64,000 bases of DNA, from the NCBI RefSeq assembly GCF_022458865.1, contig NZ_JAJNMU010000029.1, positions 46,331 to 110,330 of the forward strand. The letters run 5' to 3'. The position numbers were made by a program, and so were the translations under genes. Below are positions 56,703-64,000 of the stretch, piece after piece; position 1 is the stretch's first letter, and the number at the start of each line of letters is the position of its first letter. The notes beneath the pieces were generated by a model. The model made no database searches and was not told the origin of the DNA. It saw only the letters and a list, made by a program, of their open reading frames with translations. This DNA comes from Paenibacillus periandrae. Lineage in GTDB: Bacteria; Bacillota; Bacilli; Paenibacillales; NBRC-103111.

Positions 56703-57290
56703 ATGGGGGATTTTGAACAGATGGAAGCACAACATCAAGACTTTTCAAAAGCAGGCACGAGTGATCCTATTAATTGGAATTCCACCGACACGATTCATAG
56801 CGATCTGCTTGCGATCAGGGATTTAGTATATAACCCGTGCAGGTTTGAGTGCTCTCAACCACTTGAAGAAACACAAAATGCTGACTATGGCGCGTATGTA
56901 TTTAACTTGAATGCTCTTTCCATAAGATTCCGCGTGGCCAAAATCACACCTACCAAGATCGGACAATTCGTGACGATATGGGAGAAAATCGGGAATGGAC
57001 CGACCCAGCCCTATGATATATCAGATCCTGTTGATTACTTTGTTATTAGCACACGTGATGTTGATAAATTTGGCCACTTTGTATTTCCAAAAGTTGTTCT
57101 ATGTGCTCAGGATATCGTATCCAGTCAAGGTAAAGGTGGCAAAAGAGGAATAAGGGTTTACCCGCCTTGGGATCATCCTACAAGTCGTCAGGCTCTAAAA
57201 ACTCAAGCATGGCAGCTGAAATATTTTCTGGATATACCTGTGAGTAAACCTATAGATGATGTTCGTGCAAAAATGCTTTACGGTTTATAA
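56703..57290 (+). CDS. MepB family protein
   Basis: A 195-residue protein of the MepB family, first known as a gene of unknown function in the staphylococcal mepRAB multidrug cluster. Family-like segments are DYGAYVFNLNALSIRFRVAKITPTKIGQFVTIWEK, FVISTRDVDKFGHFVFPKVVLCAQDIVSS and GKRGIRVYPPWDHPTSRQALKTQAWQLKYFL. No MepA pump or MepR regulator is near. ATG at 56703 lacks a site; ATG at 56721 with GGGGG eleven bases before may be the true start. Confidence 0.85.
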   Translation: MGDFEQMEAQHQDFSKAGTSDPINWNSTDTIHSDLLAIRDLVYNPCRFECSQPLEETQNADYGAYVFNLNALSIRFRVAKITPTKIGQFVTIWEKIGNGPTQPYDISDPVDYFVISTRDVDKFGHFVFPKVVLCAQDIVSSQGKGGKRGIRVYPPWDHPTSRQALKTQAWQLKYFLDIPVSKPIDDVRAKMLYGL

Positions 57291-57323
57291 AAAATGACTA
57301 CAATTTTATTATCATCACTGAAC

Positions 57324-57358
57324 AAAATGCCCTCAACCGTTAGGTAAAGGGCATTTTT
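57324..57358. terminator. Bidirectional terminator
   Basis: A 10-bp stem AAAATGCCCT / AGGGCATTTT with a 14-base loop and T runs on either strand, between convergent genes. Confidence 0.8.
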
Positions 57359-57392
57359 AATATCATTCTGATAAACTGTTCACTTTGTTAGG

Positions 57393-57785
57393 TTAAAAGT
57401 AGCCCCCACCCTCGCGGACAATTCGTTGCGCCTGTTCATAAGCTTGCTCCTCAATAACCACCGTAAGCAAAATATCCATATTACCTACCCCGTTATAATC
57501 ATAATACCCATCCTCTGAACGAGGAGCACTTAATCCACTGGCATCAACGTCTGCCGCTGCCAGAATGCCTTCGTCAATTCCTGGACTCTCATTATTCAGC
57601 GTGAGAAAGCTTAACCCGGGGAAACCGCCCGTTAATGGATTAAACGTTTCACTCACACCGTCACCCTGGAATTGACCAATCCTGGCAACCTGAACATCAA
57701 TGGTGCCAAGCGCTTTTAGCTTGGGAAGCAGTCGGTGCGCATCATCTGGTGAATGAAAGTAAGCCATGATGCTTTTTTCTGCCAA
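57393..57785 (-). CDS. Conserved-looking protein of unknown function
   Basis: A 130-residue soluble protein with no family I can name. The N-terminus MAEKSIMAYFHSPDDAHRLLPKLKALGTIDVQVARIGQF has a ferredoxin-like beta-alpha-beta look seen in stress proteins that sense small molecules; the middle is rich in Gly/Asp/Ser, the end (DILLTVVIEEQAYEQAQRIVREGGGYF) forms a final strand and helix. It starts with TTG at 57785 behind GGGGGTA. Monocistronic. Confidence 0.6.
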   Translation of the reverse strand: MAEKSIMAYFHSPDDAHRLLPKLKALGTIDVQVARIGQFQGDGVSETFNPLTGGFPGLSFLTLNNESPGIDEGILAAADVDASGLSAPRSEDGYYDYNGVGNMDILLTVVIEEQAYEQAQRIVREGGGYF

Positions 57786-57919
57786 GGGTATACCCCCTTT
57801 CTTCAATTTATTAAGCTGCTTCTACTGCTTATTCGTTCGTATATCGACATTCATATGCCGCCTTCTCCTCTGAATAGTTTGCTATAAATCCAGTAAAATA
57901 TGTGTTGATTTGTAGGATA

Positions 57920-58714
57920 TTACACGGTTGGAATCGTGCCTCCATCAATAACATATTCGCTCCCTGTAATCGATGACGCACGGTCGGATATCAGAAATGC
58001 CACCAACTCGGCAACTTCTTCCGGAAGTCCCGGGCGGCCAAGCGGAATGCCACCAAGTGAGTCCATTAACTGATTCAGTGCACTTTCTCTGCTCCCAGCT
58101 GCGGTTGCAATTCGATCAATCATCGCATCTGCGGCCTCAGTTTGAATAAAACCTGGTGATAGTGTGTTTATACGTATTCCTCTTGGAGAGAACTCGTTGG
58201 ACAAACCTTTGCTGTAGTTGGCAAGAGCAGCCTTCGCCGCCGCATAAGCCAATGTCGTTTCATATAGAGGCATTCGTCTTTGGATTGACGTGAAATGAAG
58301 AATGACGCCGGAGCCTTTCTCTACCATCAGTGGCAGCAACCCGCGGTCCAGCCTAACAGCGGCAAGAAGATTCCAATTCAACGCATGAAGCCAGTCTTCG
58401 TCGGTCAGGACGAGCGCTCCTCCGGGTGGTGTGGTGGATCCACCGACGCAATGAACCACAATATCTACACCACCGAGCCGCTCTTTAACCCCTTGAATAA
58501 CCTTGTCGACACCATCCGGTATTGCCAAATCCGCTTGAACGAACAGATGGGGTTCTGCCAAATCGGCAGGTAAAGATCGCGCGGTTGTCATGACGGTTGC
58601 GCCAGCAGTAGATAGTCGTTTGACAACGGCTTGACCCATTCCTTTTGTACCACCTGTTACAAGTACCTTTTTGCCTTCAAATTCATTCAACGGATTTGTA
58701 TATGATTTATTCAT
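57920..58714 (-). CDS. Short-chain dehydrogenase/reductase
   Basis: A 264-residue classical SDR. Dinucleotide motif TGGTKGMG (about residue 20-27), the NNAG position reads HCVGGS, catalytic serine in HFTSIQ (about 143) and YAAAKAAL (Tyr and Lys at about 156 and 160). It reduces or oxidises an unknown alcohol/ketone. ATG at 58714 has GGAGGCTA. It is divergent from a LysR-type gene that is now frameshifted, so its regulation may be lost. Confidence 0.9.
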   Translation of the reverse strand: MNKSYTNPLNEFEGKKVLVTGGTKGMGQAVVKRLSTAGATVMTTARSLPADLAEPHLFVQADLAIPDGVDKVIQGVKERLGGVDIVVHCVGGSTTPPGGALVLTDEDWLHALNWNLLAAVRLDRGLLPLMVEKGSGVILHFTSIQRRMPLYETTLAYAAAKAALANYSKGLSNEFSPRGIRINTLSPGFIQTEAADAMIDRIATAAGSRESALNQLMDSLGGIPLGRPGLPEEVAELVAFLISDRASSITGSEYVIDGGTIPTV

Positions 58715-58857
58715 TGTATAGCCTCCTGTAATTTTGGGTTATGCACCCGGATTGAATTAACTTCAAAGTTAGTTTACACTTGACCCTTTCATAGCGTCCA
58801 ATTTATAATAATAATGAAATTGATTAATAATATTCATATAAAAGAAGAGGCGGACTA

Positions 58858-59756
58858 TTGGAACTTACCCAATTGGAATATTTTTTGACGGTTGCCCGGC
58901 TTCAACACATGACTATGGCTTCCAAAGCACTCCGTATTACGCAGCCCGCATTAAGCCATGCTATTTCCAAGCTTGAAAACGAATTAAACGTTCCTTTATT
59001 TGAACGCAACGGCCGAAATATTAAGCTTAATCGGTATGGACAGATGTTCTCGAAATGGATTGAACAGGCCATGCACAATATTGAGAACGGTATGCAGGAA
59101 ATCGAGGAATGGTCCAATCCTGATACAGGTGTCATCTCCATCTCCTACCTTAATATTCTGGGTGTTGATCTGGTTCCCACCCTTGTGAAGGCTTACCAAA
59201 ATTGAACCATCCTCACGTTCGTTTCGAATTGACGCAAGGAAATCTCGGAGATATTGACGAGCATTTGGAACAAGGACTATCGGATTTAATGATTACCTCA
59301 AAGGAATCGATTATTGACAATCATCAATGGATCGTCATCCACACTATGCCTTTATACATCGTCGTCTCTTCTCGGCACCGTTTTGCTGGTCATTCTGCAT
59401 TAAGTCTGGCGGAGCTATCAGGAGAGCCCTTCGTAGGCCTCAAAAACAACTGTGGGTTGAAGGCCACCATCTTGTCCCGTTTTCAAAATACCGGTTTTGT
59501 GCTAACCTCAACTTACGATGCTGAAGATCTAATCACAGTCGCGGGATTTATTAAGGCAGATCTCGGCGTATCCGTACTTCCCAAAACATTGGGGCTGATG
59601 CTGGACGGGCTCGTCTGGATTCCAATTACGGATGAAGGCTGGTACTGGGAGATTGGTCTGAAATGGAGAAAAGACCACTATGTGTCACCAGCGGCCAAAC
59701 GATTTATCGAATATGTAGAGCTTTCATCATCCAACCATGATGAACCACAAGGCTGA
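58858..59756 (+). pseudogene. LysR family regulator, frameshifted
   Basis: The first frame (58858-59205) encodes the HTH (LEYFLTVARLQHMTMASKALRITQPALSHAISKLENELNVPLFERNGRNIKLNRYG) and the start of the effector domain, and ends at LVKAYQN. The -1 frame continues at once (59202-59756) with HPHVRFELTQGNLGDIDEHLEQGLSDLMI and the rest of a normal effector domain. A single-base change in the AAAATTG run at 59197-59203 would restore a protein of about 298 residues. It starts with TTG after GAAGAGG. It is either a sequencing error, a recent mutation or programmed slippage. Confidence 0.82.
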
Positions 59757-59820
59757 GTCTAGAGGCAATTGAACCCTCTGCTCGACCTTTTTCAATGTAA
59801 AAAGAGTGATGACAGCAAAA

Positions 59821-59864
59821 GAGCTGCCTCTCCAGTAGCTACAAAACTACTGGAGAGGCAGCTC
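59821..59864 (-). terminator. Strong terminator after FAD oxidoreductase gene
   Basis: An 18-bp perfect stem (59821-59838 with 59847-59864) with an 8-base loop; read on the minus strand it is followed by TTTTGC. It may also stop LysR-frame transcripts on the plus strand. Confidence 0.85.
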
Positions 59865-59870
59865 CTCATG

Positions 59871-61805
59871 CTAGAACTGCTTACCAACTATGCTGCTTAC
59901 TGCATCCTTGAGCAGCATAAAAGCATCCCCATTGGTTAAATTCTGTTTATCCGCGATACTATCGACGGTAGCTTGGCTGATGATCCCTTTAGATTGAAGT
60001 TCAGCTTGCGCTCCATCTAAGTTTGTGTTCAAGCCGAGTGCTTTCACTAACGTAAAGCTTGCCTGCTGCAAGCTTAAAGGTTCATTAGCTGGTTCTGTCA
60101 CACCTTTTAATGCTTCAGAAGGAACACCCGTAAAATTAGCCGCGTAGATCCGTTTCATATTATTGATCTGATTAACCATCCTTTGAGCATTAGACGCCTT
60201 GTCCAAATCAAAGGCCGTGTTGCCGTAAGAGCCGTAAGCAAGCCCCATATATACGGCTGCTTTAAGACCAGGATAATCCTTATGCTCCATAAAGGACGGC
60301 TGTTTCAATGTATAAGGCTTTATATCCATTCCCTGATCGTTCATTTGCTTCTGCATTTCTGTAATTAACGGTTTCGATTCGGATAACTCTCGGAAGGTAA
60401 CGTTATTATCCTTGGCAAGTTTAACGGCAACACCAGCCGCTTGGCCCTCCGCCATTCCAGTCGGAATGACGCGTGCGCTTCCGTGTGCCAACGTATCATA
60501 ACTGGCAGAACGTCCCACCACGAGCAATCCGTCCACAGTTTGCGGCACAATACTGCGGAATGGCACAGCATATCTCCAGGGATCAACAGGAATGGCACCG
60601 TTATCTTCCGGTGAAGTTTTCTGGATATCCGCAGGGTAGGAACCGAAGGCTATTCGGTCCCACTGATCCCGATTTTCGAGTAAATCAATAATACTTAAGC
60701 GGTATAGACCCTTCATATGCCGGGTTTCTCGAACATAAAGCTCAGAGGCGATTCCATCCAGCTCGGCATTCTTGAACTCCGGGAAGGTATTTAAATATTG
60801 TACGACATTCGGAATTTCCTCACGGGCAATGTCCAATGCTTCCTTGTGCGAAGCCGGATTTAATCCATCAATACCAAAAATATGCAGTGCATTAATTAAA
60901 ATCGTATCATCATTTTGCCTGCCAATGTTAAGTCCGCGCATCATGGCACGTTCCTTGTTCAACGGCACGTACGATTTCATCTCAGTCCCGTATCCCCAAG
61001 CGGACATTTTGTCGGTCCCTGTGCCGTCGTTCCCATCTTCATTAAGCCGTTTGGAGATGAGTTTCCACGCCTTTGCATCGATATTTTTCAAACGAAACAC
61101 GGCCGTAACCGCCATCGCAGATTGAATATCCCCCAAATCTTCGCGTCCTATTGTAAATTCGACACCTGCAGCAGCGGCGAAGTCAGCATCCTGAGTGGCA
61201 TCAATCACAGCTTTGGCCTCTATATGATGCTGTTTACCGTCCTTGGTTATAACTTTAACCCCATTAACCACACGGGACTTGTCATTTTGCTTAACGATAG
61301 GCTCAATCGTCTGTGATTGCATGAACACATCAATGTTCTCCTCTGAGCTAACCAGCCCATTGAAACCACTAGCTGCTGTCTGGATATCAAACGAATGGCC
61401 TTCTATTTTTTTGTACCATTCGGTAAAAATCCCTTGATTCAAGTAGGCCTGTGTGTTTCCTGGCAAGTTGGATTTGGGTTTCACCCAGTTCATATCAATG
61501 CTGTTCAACCAGCCTACCGTCATCAAGCCTCCCAATACTTCACGATTTCTGCTTTCTATTAATAAGGTTTTCAATCCATTGCGCGCCGCAGAGACGGCTG
61601 CACTAATACCTTCCGGATCTGTACCAACAACAACCAAGTCATAACGATCCTGAAGCTTGTCCACCGATACGACCTTATTGGGCTCCTGGTGCTGTGGCGC
61701 CGCTGTCAACGGGACATCTTCTTTCATTCCTTTGTTGTACAGCCAGCTTCCTCCTATACCCAACATGACGATCACAGCTGCGAATAAAATCCAATTACGT
61801 AACAT
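59871..61805 (-). CDS. Membrane-anchored FAD-dependent oxidoreductase (FAD_oxidored)
   Basis: A 644-residue flavoprotein. An N-terminal membrane anchor or signal (residues 4-23, NWILFAAVIVMLGIGGSWLY) has no clear cleavage site. The FAD motif is DLVVVGTDPEGISAAVSAARNGLKTLLIE (about residue 56), followed by the FAD_oxidored features (VIDATQDADFAAAAGVEF, VRETRHMKGLYRL). The last 90 residues (LSLQQASFTLVKALGLNTNLDGAQAELQSKGIISQATVDSI) look like a degenerate S-layer-homology-type module. It likely works at the outer face of the cell on an unknown substrate. ATG at 61805 follows GAGGTG; a longer frame to 61862 is disfavoured. Confidence 0.86.
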   Translation of the reverse strand: MLRNWILFAAVIVMLGIGGSWLYNKGMKEDVPLTAAPQHQEPNKVVSVDKLQDRYDLVVVGTDPEGISAAVSAARNGLKTLLIESRNREVLGGLMTVGWLNSIDMNWVKPKSNLPGNTQAYLNQGIFTEWYKKIEGHSFDIQTAASGFNGLVSSEENIDVFMQSQTIEPIVKQNDKSRVVNGVKVITKDGKQHHIEAKAVIDATQDADFAAAAGVEFTIGREDLGDIQSAMAVTAVFRLKNIDAKAWKLISKRLNEDGNDGTGTDKMSAWGYGTEMKSYVPLNKERAMMRGLNIGRQNDDTILINALHIFGIDGLNPASHKEALDIAREEIPNVVQYLNTFPEFKNAELDGIASELYVRETRHMKGLYRLSIIDLLENRDQWDRIAFGSYPADIQKTSPEDNGAIPVDPWRYAVPFRSIVPQTVDGLLVVGRSASYDTLAHGSARVIPTGMAEGQAAGVAVKLAKDNNVTFRELSESKPLITEMQKQMNDQGMDIKPYTLKQPSFMEHKDYPGLKAAVYMGLAYGSYGNTAFDLDKASNAQRMVNQINNMKRIYAANFTGVPSEALKGVTEPANEPLSLQQASFTLVKALGLNTNLDGAQAELQSKGIISQATVDSIADKQNLTNGDAFMLLKDAVSSIVGKQF

Positions 61806-61919
61806 CCTACACCTCGATTTCAAATTTTTAATCACTTGTATAATCAAGAGTATACTAGTCAAATCTTTAGATCTCTTGTGCAGCCGCTTATGAACCGCTT
61901 AAGTCATTCTTAATAATTA

Positions 61920-63023
61920 TTAAGAATTACCTGTAAGCAGTGGAAACGTCGTTTCGAAAACGGTCATGCTTCTATTGCTATGTACAGCGATTTGACCGCC
62001 ATGCACTTCAATAATGCTTTTAGCAATGGCCAAGCCGAGCCCGGTGCCTCCTGTTTGCGAAGATCTTGATTTCTCAGCTCGATAAAATCTTTCGAATATA
62101 TAAGGCAGGTCCATTTGAGGGATGGCTTCTCCATAATTAATAATTTCCACGATCGCTTCATTACTGCTTGTTCTGATCTGAATATCGACGTATTTACCTT
62201 CCCTACCGTAGCGAATCGCATTGGAAATTAAATTTTCATAAGCGCGTACCAACTGATTTCCATCGGCATTGATGTACACCATTTCATCATCTGAAGCCAA
62301 ACGGTAAGACATTCCAGCTTTCGTTAAAGCCGGTATAAACTCTTCCGCAAGCTGTTTTAAAAAACCGTACATGTTAATTTTGGTCTTCTTCAGAACGGGA
62401 TCATTACCATGCAGGGAAGTATAATCAAATAAGTAATCGATTAGTTTTTTTAAATTTTTCGTTTTTTCGTAGGCTATATTCGTATAATACCGAAGCTCTA
62501 CCTCATCCTTATATCGGTCTGATTCAATCAATTCGAGATAGCCTAATATCGAGGTCAGCGGTGTCCGCAGGTCGTGAGATACCCCGGTAATTAATTCATT
62601 CTTAGTTCGTTCAGCGATTCTTTCTTCCTCAATCGATTTGCGCAGCTTTCTCGTCATCTGGTTAATGTTATCTACCACTACGCCCAATTCATCCGACGAT
62701 CTTGCGACAATTTCGTAGCTGAGGTTTCCTTTGGCTATCTCCTGAAGACCCAGCGTAATTTCCTCCAGATAGCCTATGATTTTTCTACTAAAGATAAAGA
62801 AAAAGAACAGGAACAAAAAGCCGCCGATGACAACCATTACGGGAGTAGAGCCAATGTTATTGACCACCCATCTAACAGGAGTCGTAAACGGTTTCACATA
62901 AATCAAAGCGAGCAGAATTCGATAGCTGAGAAACACGGTTATAGCCGCGAGTACAATACTGAGCACAAACACGTATATAAACTTCCAACGCATCGTATAA
63001 ATAAATTTATTTTTCAATAACAT
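61920..63023 (-). CDS. Sensor histidine kinase, VanS-like
   Basis: A 367-residue membrane kinase: TM1 about residues 12-35, a very short extracellular loop (about 20 residues), TM2 about 58-78, HAMP (EITLGLQEIAKGNLSYEIVARSSDELGVVVDNIN), H-box GVSHDLRTPLTSILGYLELI (about 162) and ATPase motifs NLISNAIRYGREG and TGGTGLGLAIAKSIIEVHGGQI. The lack of a sensing domain suggests it reads a signal within the membrane, like antibiotic-sensing kinases. ATG at 63023 behind GGGAGA is preferred; a TTG at 63068 would overlap the regulator gene. It overlaps or directly follows the regulator, forming one operon. Confidence 0.9.
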   Translation of the reverse strand: MLLKNKFIYTMRWKFIYVFVLSIVLAAITVFLSYRILLALIYVKPFTTPVRWVVNNIGSTPVMVVIGGFLFLFFFFIFSRKIIGYLEEITLGLQEIAKGNLSYEIVARSSDELGVVVDNINQMTRKLRKSIEEERIAERTKNELITGVSHDLRTPLTSILGYLELIESDRYKDEVELRYYTNIAYEKTKNLKKLIDYLFDYTSLHGNDPVLKKTKINMYGFLKQLAEEFIPALTKAGMSYRLASDDEMVYINADGNQLVRAYENLISNAIRYGREGKYVDIQIRTSSNEAIVEIINYGEAIPQMDLPYIFERFYRAEKSRSSQTGGTGLGLAIAKSIIEVHGGQIAVHSNRSMTVFETTFPLLTGNS

Positions 63024-63048
63024 TCTCTCCCAGCCCAGTCTGACGTCC

Positions 63049-63741
63049 TTACTCGATCGTATAACCAATTCCCCACACGGTTTTAATATATTGAGGATTG
63101 CTTGGATCTTTTTCTATTTTTTCACGAATTTTACGGATATGTACCATGATGGTATTGTTTGATTCCCAGAAAGGCTCGTTCCAGACATTTTCGTAAATTT
63201 TCTCCATGCTGAGGACAATTCCTCGGTTTCTTGCGAGCACCTGCAGGATGGAGAATTCCCGTGGTGTCAGCCTGACTTCATTGTGATCAATGCTCACTTT
63301 GTGCGTTGCAATATTAATGACGAGATCATCGATAATGATTTCATTATCGTTCTTGATGGACGAAACGTTAAGCTGCCTATATCTCCTAAGCTGAGATTTG
63401 ACACGAGCTGTGATTTCAAGCGGACTGAACGGTTTGACCACATAATCATCTGCACCAATGCTGAGTCCCGTTATTTTGTCCATTTCCTGGCTCTTGGCTG
63501 ATAGCATAATAATCGGCATATGCTTTTCTTCCCGGATTTTCATACAAGCTTCAATACCGTCCATTTGTGGCATCATCACATCCAGAATAATTAAATCGAC
63601 GAGCTGAGAATTCAATATCTCCAAGGCCTCAATACCATTACTTGCCTTCAATAAAGTAAAACCTTCATTTTTCAAATAAATCTCCAGGAGATCGACAATT
63701 TCCTTTTCATCGTCAACTAGGAGAATGGTGCCTCCGAACAT
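63049..63741 (-). CDS. Response regulator, OmpR/PhoB (VanR) family
   Basis: A 230-residue response regulator: receiver at 5-118 (ILLVDDEKEIVDLL, phosphorylated D in LIILDVMMPQMDGIE at about 54, K in VVKPFSPLE) and a winged-helix Trans_reg_C domain (VRLTPREFSILQVLARNRGIVLSMEKIYENVWNEPFWESNNTIMVHIRKIREKI). ATG at 63741 follows GGAGGGCTTG. It forms a pair with the kinase. A group II intron lies about 135 bp upstream, in or near its promoter. Confidence 0.93.
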   Translation of the reverse strand: MFGGTILLVDDEKEIVDLLEIYLKNEGFTLLKASNGIEALEILNSQLVDLIILDVMMPQMDGIEACMKIREEKHMPIIMLSAKSQEMDKITGLSIGADDYVVKPFSPLEITARVKSQLRRYRQLNVSSIKNDNEIIIDDLVINIATHKVSIDHNEVRLTPREFSILQVLARNRGIVLSMEKIYENVWNEPFWESNNTIMVHIRKIREKIEKDPSNPQYIKTVWGIGYTIE

Positions 63742-63874
63742 ATCAAGCCCTCCTAATCCTCTATCTAACTCGCAAAGATCCTGCAGTTGCGGATTTTCTA
63801 TATTAGCATAGCATACCCATTTAACGAAAACTCTTAAGATGTTCTTAATATAAGGATATCATGTGTCTTGTTAA

Positions 63875-64000
63875 GTAGGGTAAGACGAGGGATTACTCCC
63901 TCGGACTCCCCGTCAAACCGTGCATGCGGATTTCCCGCACACGGCTTTCCTTCGTCAGTTCCTCATCTTCAGGAGTGAGTTCTCTTCATCCGTCACCGGA
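63875..64000 (-). mobile_element. Group II intron, 3' end (partial, runs out of window)
   Basis: Read on the minus strand, this stretch has the end of a bacterial group II intron: a domain V hairpin AGCCGTGTGCGG-GAAA-TCCGCATGCACGGTTT at 63915-63948, then domain VI with the hairpin CGAGGGA-GTAA-TCCCTCG and the branch A before CCCTAC, giving an intron end near 63875. The rest, including any reverse-transcriptase gene, lies past position 64000. It stands upstream of the two-component operon; a typical intron-like spacer and exon boundary follow. Confidence 0.72.

Noticed and set aside
63875..63948. Stable GC-rich hairpins at the right edge as a tRNA or 5S gene
   Set aside because: The order of hairpins, GNRA-type loop and branch A fit group II intron domains V and VI; no cloverleaf can be drawn.

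Overview
The window looks like chromosomal DNA from a low- to mid-GC, spore-forming Gram-positive bacterium, most likely Paenibacillus or a close relative. This is inferred from strong AGGAGG-type ribosome binding sites with frequent TTG/GTG starts, a YesM/YesN-type two-component system beside a sugar ABC transporter and a GH130 enzyme, several ECF sigma/anti-sigma pairs, SwrC-type RND efflux without a fusion-protein gene, and many AraC/LysR/MarR regulators. No rRNA, tRNA, CRISPR array or complete prophage was seen.

Left part (1-24 kb) is dense in efflux, stress and redox functions. It holds a small orphan protein, an alpha/beta hydrolase, a nitroreductase behind an attenuator-like leader, a tetracycline-type MFS pump divergent from an ArsR regulator, an ECF sigma/anti-sigma pair leading into an RND pump, YhaM and a CYTH protein, a ferritin-like protein, a MarR/ring-cleaving dioxygenase operon of the MhqR/MhqO kind, a type II pantothenate kinase, a QacA-type MFS pump, a WYL regulator, a MarR/epimerase operon, a second copy of the small orphan protein, an orphan ParB, an ECF sigma factor, a variant ClpP and a GNAT/GNAT/nitrilase operon. 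Two loci (about 16.8-17.2 kb and 30.1-30.5 kb) are chimeric gene remnants.

Middle part (24-49 kb): a GntR regulator with a CynX/NimT transporter; an orphan tyrosine recombinase with a large palindrome in front of it; an MBL-fold hydrolase; a YdjC/ChbG deacetylase with an unusual lysine/arginine-rich tail; then a six-gene system on the minus strand (YesM kinase, YesN regulator, substrate-binding lipoprotein, two permeases, GH130 enzyme) that probably senses, imports and breaks down a mannoside-type oligosaccharide. Next come the queuosine genes (queF divergent from queC-queD-queE, the latter behind a preQ1-I riboswitch), another ECF/anti-sigma pair, and an FbpABC-like ABC transporter in an operon with a PPP-type phosphoesterase, next to a divergent LysR gene.

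Right part (49-64 kb): arsenate reductase, a methyltransferase, two AraC regulators, small VOC, HAD, MepB and DUF3891 proteins, an SDR divergent from a frameshifted LysR gene, a membrane-anchored FAD oxidoreductase, an OmpR/VanS-like two-component system and, at the edge, the 3' end of a group II intron on the minus strand.

The most unusual signal is a family of five 28-bp palindromes (at 204, 2385, 9058, 14030 and 38727). All have an 11-6-11 layout. Two of them carry an arm that, from memory, equals the XerD half of the Bacillus dif site. They punctuate the efflux and stress region and may be Xer-type recombination sites delimiting exchangeable gene blocks, though operator or terminator roles remain possible. 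A second recurring device is a hairpin fused to a CTGAGGAGG Shine-Dalgarno sequence, seen before yhaM and before a permease gene, where part of it is tandemly repeated.
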